From NCBI GenBank assembly GCA_002315735.1, contig DCIA01000004.1:113067-177066 (forward strand): a DNA stretch of 64,000 bases, read 5' to 3'. Below are positions 9,609 through 20,466 of this stretch, piece by piece. Position 1 is the first letter of the stretch. Each line of letters opens with the position of its first letter. The position numbers were made by a program, and so were the translations under genes. This stretch comes from Clostridiales bacterium UBA1738 (GTDB taxonomy: Bacteria > Bacillota > Clostridia > UBA1381). The notes below the pieces were generated by a model, which was given only the letters and a program-made list of their open reading frames with translations, did no database searches and was not told where the DNA came from.

Positions 9609-10901
9609 TTATTTTTCTGCAAACATTGCTGCTCCGAATGCCGCTTCTTCGTCATATTCCATAACGGAAGTATCAAGCATAAAAACATCTTTTATTGTGT
9701 CTAATAAGACAGAGTTTTGCTTTACTGCATTTCCCGATGCAACAGCTTTTGTTATTCCTTTAAGATTCATTTTTTCATACATATTGTACAGTTCGTTAAC
9801 CATGCCTAGTATTGTGCCGAAAATCATATTTGACGGAAGAAAATTACTATCGGTGATATTTTCTATTTTTCCGTACATATCAGCCTTTTCTCTATTCCCA
9901 CAAAACTGAGTATGGACCTTCATACTAGATTTGTTTTCGTATCCAAGTTTTGCAAGTTTGTTCATGGTCTCATACTGTGACACATCTTTTCCTACACATT
10001 CAAAATAATATTCACGGAAAAATCTTTCAACTATTGCATACGCTCTGCCACCACACAGAGCCGAACCTACCAATAAATAATTGCCATTAATATATGGCCT
10101 TGTTTCTAAGCCATTTATTTCAACATAATTCTTGATAATTGCTGATATTTGACTTCCTGTACCAAAATTCACTAAAATCTTGTCACTAGCTGTTCCAATC
10201 GTCCCCAAGACACTTGCCTGATTATCGCCTATGGCATTAGACACAGGAATATCTTTATACAATCCAATGGTTTCACATTTTGATGTAACACTAGGTAATT
10301 TCAAATCAAATGATATTTTATTTATTGCATTAACATCAAATTTTTGGTTTTTTATATCAAACAATCCTATACTTGCAGCATTGGACGAGTGGCAAAAAGG
10401 TTTATTCAGATTACAGATTCGCATAGTGATATAATCCATTATTGTACAAAATGATTTGGCGTTATTAGCTATCATTTTATTCTTTTGCAAATAATAATGA
10501 GTTGCAAATCCATATCCTGTTGTTATCTTATACCCCGTTAAATTGGATATTTCCTCACAATATGTTTTGTCGGTATCATTTATTTTTTGACTTCCATACT
10601 CATTTTGCCACGTATATAGAGGCGATACTGCAAAGCCTTCTTCGTCAAAATAAACTATTCCGTGCATTTGTCCCGTAATTCCAATGTTAGATATGTTGTA
10701 TTTCTCCAAAACGCATACCAAAAGTTCATTCACAACAGATAAAATAATATCAGAATCCTGTGTTTTTCCAAGACCGTTATCTATCCAAGAATCATTCTTT
10801 TTTGTAAAACTTTCTATTAATTGTTTCTTTTCAACATCAACCACTGCCCCACAAATTGTAGTCGTTCCTATATCAATCCCTAATGAAAAATGTTTTTTCA
10901 T
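9609..10901 (-). CDS. FGGY-family carbohydrate kinase, sedoheptulokinase-like
   Basis: 430 residues. The N-terminal actin-like ATPase fold reads LGIDIGTTTICGAVVD, then NIGITGQMHGIVYFDEEG and SPLYTWQNEYGS, the latter two resembling sedoheptulokinases more than xylulo-, glycero- or rhamnulokinases. The catalytic Asp is expected in IGDNQASVLGT, followed by the phosphate loop VNFGTGSQ and a C-terminal GNAVKQN. It phosphorylates a sugar made by the enzymes around it; the exact ketose is not determined. The start at 10901 shares one base with the stop of the upstream GH32-like gene (TGATG), and GGAG lies 7 nt upstream, so the two are coupled. Confidence 0.8.
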   Translation of the reverse strand: MKKHFSLGIDIGTTTICGAVVDVEKKQLIESFTKKNDSWIDNGLGKTQDSDIILSVVNELLVCVLEKYNISNIGITGQMHGIVYFDEEGFAVSPLYTWQNEYGSQKINDTDKTYCEEISNLTGYKITTGYGFATHYYLQKNKMIANNAKSFCTIMDYITMRICNLNKPFCHSSNAASIGLFDIKNQKFDVNAINKISFDLKLPSVTSKCETIGLYKDIPVSNAIGDNQASVLGTIGTASDKILVNFGTGSQISAIIKNYVEINGLETRPYINGNYLLVGSALCGGRAYAIVERFFREYYFECVGKDVSQYETMNKLAKLGYENKSSMKVHTQFCGNREKADMYGKIENITDSNFLPSNMIFGTILGMVNELYNMYEKMNLKGITKAVASGNAVKQNSVLLDTIKDVFMLDTSVMEYDEEAAFGAAMFAEK

Positions 10902-12856
10902 CAAATTTCTCCTTGTATTTTTGAAATAACTCCACTTACGCTGTCCGTACTACCAACGGTCAAAAGTTTTGTCGGTCTAAATTCTTTTCTATCCGAAGCA
11001 AGAGTATGCTTTCCGTTTATCTCAACATCTATTACAGTACTTCTTATTTTCTTTACAAAGGTAATTAGTATCCTTATTCTGTTAGTATCCTCTAGTTTAA
11101 CATTAGGTATTGAAAAATTTACCGAGTTTACCGGAATATCATTTATCTCTGTTTGAGTGTAAAATTCTTTATCAGATTTTTCAAACTGCTCATACATAGG
11201 CAATATGCTTTTTGATAAACAACCAAACTCAGCATCAGAGATTTGCACTGTACATTTTTTCGAATCAAATTGCAAATTACATACTTTTTCATCACTTGAA
11301 AATTGCAATGCAACTACATCACTTTTAGGAAGATTTATTTCAAAGTAATAATCTTTGTCGGAATCAAAACTTACTTCATTTTCAAAAGAACCGATTTTTT
11401 CTGTCTTTGGCAGCATTTCTTCTACCCATTTTGTATTTAATGTTCCCTTAGCATCTTGGATTAATTCCCTATGGCAAATAATGCTTGCCCAGCCTACACC
11501 ATTTAACCATCCTGCCATAAGCCTTCTGTTATTCTTATATTCACAGACCATCGGCACTGCTAATCCGTCATAAATATTTTCATTAAGTTCGTATGCCGAA
11601 ATAAACTCTTCGCTATTTTTTAATGTTCTAAAGTAACCGGTAAATCCAATAATTAAATACTTAAATCCATTCCATTCAAAATAAGATGGACACTCTGTTG
11701 TATTTTTCATTATTTTGTTTAGAAATTGGATTGAATTTTCACTCTTTACAAATGGCTTCCCCAATCCATCGGAATCCCAAATACCATCTTTTCCGTATCC
11801 CGAAAATAATTTTAGTTTGTTATCTATGACATATATACTTGGATTTCTGCTCTCGTGAAAAACCATTTCACATGGCGTAAAGATTTTGCCGTCAATGCTT
11901 TCGGCATATGTTGCTCCTACCGGCAGTGCATTTTCTAAGAATATTGCGCTAAACGACTTTGGCAAAAAAGCATTGCCCTCAGCATTAATACTTGCAGTTT
12001 GTTTCTCTTTTTTCCCTTCATATCGCTCCGTATGCAGCCCATAGCTCATATAATATTTATTTTCATAGAAAAACATTGTACCTGTGCCAAAGGATTTCCA
12101 TGGTTTATCAATTTTATCAATCGGTTCTTGTTCACACCAATCCACTAAGTTTTCCGTTGTCATATGCATTATATAGTGAGCTCCGTTACCGTTTCTGCTC
12201 CCGTGATGACGTCTATCAAGAAGATACATTAGATGATATTCACCGTTATAATAAAAATTCATAACATCTCCCGAATATGCATTGTAATAATAAGGAGAAA
12301 TATATGCAGAACTCATTTTCTCATCAATATTGTTATACTTTTCTTGCAGTTTTATATCATATAAAGAAATATTATCGGGATAATTTTCAACAATTTCACC
12401 GAAAATATCGCAAAAGCAGTCAAGTCCGCTATTTTCGTTTATTACAATTCCGTCTTTTGATATGGCTCTTATCCAACTGCCATCAAAATACAGTCCAATT
12501 TCATCTTTCATACAAGGATGTGAAAAAGGAATTCTTAATTTATATGTTTTTTCACATTCTTTGTCAATTGTTCTCATCGAAAACACTACATCTAAAATAG
12601 TCTCCTCTTTTTCATTATAGAAAAAACAACCTTCATTTTTTAGCTCTATAATGTCGTTTCTGTCATCATTCGCAGATGCAACAAATGAACTAATGGTCAA
12701 ACAATTTGGCAATTCAAGGATGATCTTTTCGGAATGAATTTCTTCAATATTTGAAATCATTATTAGAAAAGGCTTGCTGCATCCGCCTATCGTTTCAACA
12801 CTTGCTTTATTCTTTTTTTCCATCTCATAACATAGTATTTTTCTATGTAACTTCAT
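10901..12856 (-). CDS. GH32-like five-bladed propeller glycosidase (clan GH-J type)
   Basis: 651 residues without a signal peptide. An N-terminal ~170-residue beta domain precedes a five-bladed propeller starting SGDVMNFYYNGEYHLMYL, where Asp197 fits the nucleophile (NDPNG position of GH32). DRRHHGSRNG follows. ECP at 388-390 fits the acid/base motif, and CHRELIQDAKGTLNTKWVEE resembles the GH32 end-of-propeller segment; a C-terminal beta-sandwich completes the fold. The GH32 RDP motif is read here as SRNP (337-339), with Asn in place of the transition-state-stabilising Asp. The substrate is unlikely to be sucrose or fructan given the context; family rank is tentative. Confidence 0.65.
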   Translation of the reverse strand: MKLHRKILCYEMEKKNKASVETIGGCSKPFLIMISNIEEIHSEKIILELPNCLTISSFVASANDDRNDIIELKNEGCFFYNEKEETILDVVFSMRTIDKECEKTYKLRIPFSHPCMKDEIGLYFDGSWIRAISKDGIVINENSGLDCFCDIFGEIVENYPDNISLYDIKLQEKYNNIDEKMSSAYISPYYYNAYSGDVMNFYYNGEYHLMYLLDRRHHGSRNGNGAHYIMHMTTENLVDWCEQEPIDKIDKPWKSFGTGTMFFYENKYYMSYGLHTERYEGKKEKQTASINAEGNAFLPKSFSAIFLENALPVGATYAESIDGKIFTPCEMVFHESRNPSIYVIDNKLKLFSGYGKDGIWDSDGLGKPFVKSENSIQFLNKIMKNTTECPSYFEWNGFKYLIIGFTGYFRTLKNSEEFISAYELNENIYDGLAVPMVCEYKNNRRLMAGWLNGVGWASIICHRELIQDAKGTLNTKWVEEMLPKTEKIGSFENEVSFDSDKDYYFEINLPKSDVVALQFSSDEKVCNLQFDSKKCTVQISDAEFGCLSKSILPMYEQFEKSDKEFYTQTEINDIPVNSVNFSIPNVKLEDTNRIRILITFVKKIRSTVIDVEINGKHTLASDRKEFRPTKLLTVGSTDSVSGVISKIQGEI

Positions 12857-12877
12857 ATAATATTCCTTTTGTATCTA

Positions 12878-14377
12878 CTATTCCCAATCATATTCGTCTA
12901 CGCCAAAACTGCTTTCCCATTTTTGCGGGGTCTTCGTATCAAACCAATCTAATGGTTTTGATATTTTGCTATTGTTTGCTGTATTCTCCATAGCCTTTGA
13001 AACATCATTTTTAATTTCATCGGTGTATGAATCTTCTGCTATCGACACAAATAGCGGTGTACCGCTCTTTGACAATACATCTAGCCATTTCTTGTTTGTA
13101 TTCCAATCAATATATTTTGTTATACCTACGCAATCTGCATCAACTGCATAGAAAGCGTTATGCTGACACATTCTAAATGCTAATGTATTAACCCCATATT
13201 TTTTCGTTCTTTCAAAGTCAAGACCGCTTGTATCGTCACCCGTTCTTTGAATATCAAAAATTCCTGCTGACAAATGGCTCATCGTGTTACAGCCCATTAA
13301 AAGAATGTCATCGCCTGCGGCTTCACGAATTGTCATATACAAATTCTTTATAATTTGAGCAGTAGTCTTTGTTTTATCATAAAAGTCTATTTTATCTTTG
13401 AACATATCGTCAGTCATTTCAAATCCCCATTGTCCAAAGATATCATAGCTTGTAAAGTCGTGTTTAATAAGTTTATATCCCCAAGATTTTATTGTTTCTA
13501 TATCTCTTTTTATAAGCTTTAATACTTCAGGATGCGATGGATCTAATGTATCCTTTATACCCTTTGATTTTAAAAGATATTCTTTTGGATACTTTTCTAC
13601 CGTCCATAATGGTCTTAGCCAAATTCCGGGGATTGCACCATTATCATGAATAGCATCTGCCATTTTTTTCATATCCACAAAATTATCATTCGCATATCTC
13701 CAAGGTCCACCATTATAATATTCATCATCATTTTCGCTTTGATGATGACAAATTTCCCAGCCATCATCAATAACCATAAATGGCTTTTCACTACAATTTT
13801 TAGTACACTCCACTATTCTTTTTGTATGAGTTAATATTTTATCAAAAGAATTATCTCCATAATTACAATACCAATCATTACCACCAAAAATTTGCCTATC
13901 CGGAATTCTTGGATTGTCACACATAACCTTGCAGAAATCACAAAGTGCTGAAAATGCATCGCATTCATATTCTTTGAAGCAAAGTGTACAAAGTTCTAAC
14001 TCACCATTTAATAATAGTGGATTTCGTCCGTTTCTGACATCTAGCGTAAGAACTATATTATCGTCTTTAATTGACCAATAACATAGTGCATTTGCTCCTG
14101 TCTTTACACCATAGCAAAACACTTTTTCACCATCTGTTCCCGCAAAATACCACGGTATTCTTTCATTCTCAAAAGGAGTGTGCCAAGAAAGGTCTCCATA
14201 AGCACGCTCCCATGTATCTGATACGATTTTGCAGTCGCAAATTTCTATATTTAGTTCTATATTCACATAGCTAATTAAACCGTTTCCGACAATCATAACG
14301 TCAAAGTTATTGGACACTTCTACTTTAACATTTGCATCGGAAATGGATTGAATTTTTTTTATAATATCTTTACTCAT
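12878..14377 (-). CDS. Clan GH-D (GH36/GH27-like) alpha-galactosidase-type glycosidase
   Basis: 499 residues with an N-terminal beta-sandwich (about 1-160) and a TIM barrel. Hallmarks are FMVIDDGWE (200-207), GIWLRPLW, the nucleophile motif LIKHDFTSYD (Asp307) and the acid/base motif IQRTGDDTSG (Asp381/382). These are shared by GH36/GH27 alpha-galactosidases and related alpha-N-acetylgalactosaminidases or rhamnosyl-type members, so the exact sugar is open. At ~500 aa it is shorter than typical 720-aa GH36 enzymes. There is no signal peptide. It starts 3-4 nt after the stop of the upstream permease, which also provides its SD (AAAGGA). Confidence 0.75.
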   Translation of the reverse strand: MSKDIIKKIQSISDANVKVEVSNNFDVMIVGNGLISYVNIELNIEICDCKIVSDTWERAYGDLSWHTPFENERIPWYFAGTDGEKVFCYGVKTGANALCYWSIKDDNIVLTLDVRNGRNPLLLNGELELCTLCFKEYECDAFSALCDFCKVMCDNPRIPDRQIFGGNDWYCNYGDNSFDKILTHTKRIVECTKNCSEKPFMVIDDGWEICHHQSENDDEYYNGGPWRYANDNFVDMKKMADAIHDNGAIPGIWLRPLWTVEKYPKEYLLKSKGIKDTLDPSHPEVLKLIKRDIETIKSWGYKLIKHDFTSYDIFGQWGFEMTDDMFKDKIDFYDKTKTTAQIIKNLYMTIREAAGDDILLMGCNTMSHLSAGIFDIQRTGDDTSGLDFERTKKYGVNTLAFRMCQHNAFYAVDADCVGITKYIDWNTNKKWLDVLSKSGTPLFVSIAEDSYTDEIKNDVSKAMENTANNSKISKPLDWFDTKTPQKWESSFGVDEYDWE

Positions 14378-14380
14378 TTT

Positions 14381-15235
14381 TTATCCTTTAATACCTGTTG
14401 TTGATACACCTTCAACAAGTTGTTTTTGTGCTAACATATATATAATAAACGATGGGATTGTTGCTACTAACAATAATACATACATATGTGATGGCTTTGG
14501 TGAGCCTGCTGTATTTAATACGAATAGTCTTATCATTATTGTCCAATCCTTTTGGTTTGGAAGTAACATTAGTGGTAATACCGTATCGTTATAAACCGCC
14601 ATAAATGTATTAACTGTCATAACTGCTATAATTGGTTTTGACAATGGTAACACTATTGACCAAAGAGTCTTTAAATGTGATGCACCGTCAATCCTTGCTG
14701 CTTCGTACAAATCATTTGGAATATTGTCAAAGAAACTCTTAAACCAAATTATAGCATAAGCCCATGCACTTGATGACATAATTACTGCCCACTTACTACC
14801 TATTAAGTGTAATTGGGTCATTTCGATATATAATGGAAACATAAGTGCAGTTCCACTAAACATCATAGTTGTAAGGAAAAGCATTTGAATAACTTTTCCG
14901 CATTTTGGTTTCATTGCTGATAATACAAAAGCAGCAATGATACTGTTAGTTATCTGAATAATTATTATCATAATGATAATATAAAATGTGTTTCCTAAAT
15001 TTCTCCAAACATCATACGTTTCAAATGCCTGTTTATAAGCAGAAAAATTCCAAATTTTCGGAATTATGGTTGGAATTGATGCCGTTAATTCCGCATCTGT
15101 TTTAAAAGTACTAATTATCATCCAAAACATCGGAAAAAATTGTACTATTATGGCAAGCGAAAGATATGTAAATATTGAATAATATACTCTTTTTCCTTTT
15201 TTGCACCTTAATTCAATGTCTTGTATAATAGCCAT
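14381..15235 (-). CDS. Carbohydrate ABC transporter permease (MalG/CUT1 type)
   Basis: 284 residues, six predicted membrane helices. The cytoplasmic EAA loop reads LYEAARIDGASHLKTLW followed by IVLPLSKP, the site that docks the ATPase. The C-terminus VEGVSTTGIKG is typical of the MalG-like subunit. It partners with the MalF-like permease 16 bp upstream and with the binding protein at 16221-17594. No ATPase gene is present in the window, as is common in Firmicutes, where one MsmK-type ATPase serves several importers. Confidence 0.92.
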   Translation of the reverse strand: MAIIQDIELRCKKGKRVYYSIFTYLSLAIIVQFFPMFWMIISTFKTDAELTASIPTIIPKIWNFSAYKQAFETYDVWRNLGNTFYIIIMIIIIQITNSIIAAFVLSAMKPKCGKVIQMLFLTTMMFSGTALMFPLYIEMTQLHLIGSKWAVIMSSSAWAYAIIWFKSFFDNIPNDLYEAARIDGASHLKTLWSIVLPLSKPIIAVMTVNTFMAVYNDTVLPLMLLPNQKDWTIMIRLFVLNTAGSPKPSHMYVLLLVATIPSFIIYMLAQKQLVEGVSTTGIKG

Positions 15236-15251
15236 TATCTTTCCGCCTCCC

Positions 15252-16157
15252 TTAATCCTTTTTATCTGATATTCCCTTTACAAAAAGGGTAATGACAAAT
15301 GTTGCAACAAATACTATTGTTGCAATAGTTACTGCATAACTATAATCCATAGAATTTATCGCTTGTTTATATGCGTAAACCAAAACGGTTTCTGTTGCAC
15401 CGGCAGGTCCTCCGCCTGTCCAAACAAGAATATTTTCCATTGCATTAAAAATACCCGTAATACTCATTAATAGTTGAGTACCTATAATATTTCTAATACC
15501 GGGTATTGTAACAAATTTTATTCTTTGAACAAATGTTGCTCCTTCAAGCATTGCTTCTTCATACAAATCTCTCGGTACTTCTTGAAGTGCTGCCAAATAG
15601 TATACCATTGACATACCGCCAAAGACTACCATTGCCGGGAAAGACATGCAGAAATATACCCATCTCTCATCATTTAGCCAAAGTTGTGCTTTTGCTCCAA
15701 ATAAAGTCAAAAAATAGTTTGCAAGACCGTAGTCAGGATTCCAAAAAAACTTCCAAAGAATTGTTCCTGCCAATGCCGGTACAACTGCCGGAATAAAGTA
15801 AAGAAGTCTGAATGTTGTTTTACTTTTTCTCATTTCATCAACTAATATTGCTAGAATAATTGGTTGCCAAAAAGTCAACACAATTGCATAAGCAAAAAAC
15901 TTTATATTATGATATATTGCCTGATAAAATCTCACATCTGAAAATGCTCTTGCATAATTTTTAAAACCACAAAAAGTTCCAGGAAGTTTTACGATATTAA
16001 TATCAAAAAAACTAACAAATGCCCCGGAAATAATTGGATAGTATTTAAAAAGTGCAAAAAGTGTCAACGAAGGCATTAATAGAGCTAGTGCTAAAATCTC
16101 TGTCTTTGTTGTATTTGTTTTTAGCTTTGAACTCATAGATTTAGAATTTTGTTTCAT
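15252..16157 (-). CDS. Carbohydrate ABC transporter permease (MalF/CUT1 type)
   Basis: 301 residues with six membrane helices after a Ser/Lys-rich cytoplasmic N-terminus. The EAA loop reads LYEEAMLEGATFVQRIKF followed by VTIPGIRN, characteristic of CUT1 importers for oligosaccharides. It forms the heterodimeric channel with the next gene. It is separated from the binding-protein gene by a 63-bp gap that holds a perfect stem-loop. The start ATG has GGAGA 7-8 nt upstream. Confidence 0.92.
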   Translation of the reverse strand: MKQNSKSMSSKLKTNTTKTEILALALLMPSLTLFALFKYYPIISGAFVSFFDINIVKLPGTFCGFKNYARAFSDVRFYQAIYHNIKFFAYAIVLTFWQPIILAILVDEMRKSKTTFRLLYFIPAVVPALAGTILWKFFWNPDYGLANYFLTLFGAKAQLWLNDERWVYFCMSFPAMVVFGGMSMVYYLAALQEVPRDLYEEAMLEGATFVQRIKFVTIPGIRNIIGTQLLMSITGIFNAMENILVWTGGGPAGATETVLVYAYKQAINSMDYSYAVTIATIVFVATFVITLFVKGISDKKD

Positions 16158-16181
16158 ATGTCATTCTCCGTCATTTTATTC

Positions 16182-16211
16182 CATCAGGTGCTGAGTAATC
16201 AGCACCTGATG
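16182..16211 (-). promoter_or_regulatory. Perfect 13-bp stem-loop between binding-protein and permease genes
   Basis: CATCAGGTGCTGA, loop GTAA, then its exact complement. It lies directly after the stop of the solute-binding gene and before the permease SD. There is no T-run after it on the minus strand, so it is unlikely to be a full terminator. Similar hairpins between malE-like and malF-like genes protect the upstream mRNA and raise binding-protein levels over permeases; the same role is inferred here. Confidence 0.75.
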
Positions 16212-16220
16212 TGTATTAAT

Positions 16221-17594
16221 TTAGTTTTTCTTAAATGTATCCGGATACAAGTTATATAATGTATCAGCACATTCGTCTAATAGTTTCTTTATTTCATCTC
16301 TTGACATATTTTCTGTTAATAGAATCTTTTGAATAGGTGTTGCAAGTTGTGATTTAAGGTCTGACCAGTGTCCGCAACATGGTTCAGGAATTGCATTCTC
16401 TGACAAAGACATAATTCCCTTTTGTGCTTCTTCTGTCAATAGTCCTGAACTTGCAAGTTTCTTTTCAAACAAGTCGCTACGTGCAGGAACCGCAATATCA
16501 AGTCTACCATACTTTTTGTTAATTTCCCAAATTTTTGATAGATATTCTTCATCGTATTGCATATATGTTGCAACCCTAAATGCAGCTTCTAAGACTTCAG
16601 GAGATGCTTTAGGATTAAATGTAACAACTTCACCACCAGCAAGAGATGGTGCAGGAATTGATTCATCCTTTGTAGGTACTGCAAATACAGTAAAGTCTGT
16701 CATAGAAAGACCACTTTCTTTAACTTTTTCTTGGTTTAAGTTTGAATATTCATCCCATGTAAATACGCCTGTACCATTGGAAATTGTTGTACCATTTTCT
16801 TCAAGTGTGCTAAGTACATTCTTTTGTGTCATATTGTACTTCCAAACCATATCGTGCCAATATTCTGCTGCATCAACGCCCGCTTCTTCGTTAAATGTGA
16901 TTTTGTATGTACCATCGCTGTTTTTCTTAATCATGTCACCGCCTGCTGACCATACCCAGTTAGTGAATGGCCATGCACACCAATCCATCCCCATTAGAAT
17001 GTAACCAATACGTGGAACTGACTTATCTGTAATCTTTTGTCCGATTTCAGCCATTTCTGCCCATGTTCTTGGCATTTTTGTTGTATCAAAACCATTTTCT
17101 TTCAATACTTTTGTGTTTGCGATACATCCTCTTACATATGCTGAACGAGGAATAGCGTACCACTTACCATTATCATTTATAACATCATCAAATGTTGTGA
17201 TAACTTTGCCTTCCTTTTTCATATCCCAATTCTTTACCAATTCTGTAATATCGGCAACTGTTCCATTTTTGATTCTTGTAGGAATATCTGTATATGAGAA
17301 CCTACCAAAAATATCAGGTGCTTCCCCTGCCATAAGAGCTTTATCGTACTCTTGTCTGTAGTCTGTGCCTGTTACTTTTAACACCTTGTTAATTTTAATA
17401 TCAGGAAATTTTTCAGCAAGCATTTCATCTTGTAATGCTTCCAATTCTTTCGCATAATCCGATGCATCTTCCCCAACTGATGTCCACATTGTAATTTCAA
17501 CAGGTCCATCTGTTGTTTTTTTCTTACCGCAACTTGCTGTTGCTAAAAGCATACTTGAAGCTAATAAGATTGACATAATTTTTTTCATTTTCAT
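16221..17594 (-). CDS. Sugar ABC transporter solute-binding lipoprotein (family 1)
   Basis: 457 residues. The signal is MKMKKIMSILLASSMLLATA followed by SCGKKK, where Cys is the likely lipidated residue. The mature part has the family-1 extracellular solute-binding fold: EITMWTSVGEDA at its start, DIFGRFSYTD, and many aromatic residues (WCAWPFTNWVWSAGGD) that could line a sugar-binding cleft. It delivers oligosaccharide to the two permeases downstream. The large cleft-type sequence fits an oligosaccharide ligand; the identity is not determined. A stem-loop just after the stop probably stabilises its message. Confidence 0.92.
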   Translation of the reverse strand: MKMKKIMSILLASSMLLATASCGKKKTTDGPVEITMWTSVGEDASDYAKELEALQDEMLAEKFPDIKINKVLKVTGTDYRQEYDKALMAGEAPDIFGRFSYTDIPTRIKNGTVADITELVKNWDMKKEGKVITTFDDVINDNGKWYAIPRSAYVRGCIANTKVLKENGFDTTKMPRTWAEMAEIGQKITDKSVPRIGYILMGMDWCAWPFTNWVWSAGGDMIKKNSDGTYKITFNEEAGVDAAEYWHDMVWKYNMTQKNVLSTLEENGTTISNGTGVFTWDEYSNLNQEKVKESGLSMTDFTVFAVPTKDESIPAPSLAGGEVVTFNPKASPEVLEAAFRVATYMQYDEEYLSKIWEINKKYGRLDIAVPARSDLFEKKLASSGLLTEEAQKGIMSLSENAIPEPCCGHWSDLKSQLATPIQKILLTENMSRDEIKKLLDECADTLYNLYPDTFKKN

Positions 17595-17614
17595 TTTTCT
17601 TCACCTTTCTCTTT

Positions 17615-20455
<2,841 letters not shown>

Positions 20456-20466
20456 CTACATCCTAA

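Noticed and set aside
14381..17594. Complete ABC importer including ATPase
   Set aside because: No Walker A/B protein is encoded anywhere in the window; the ATPase must come from another locus.
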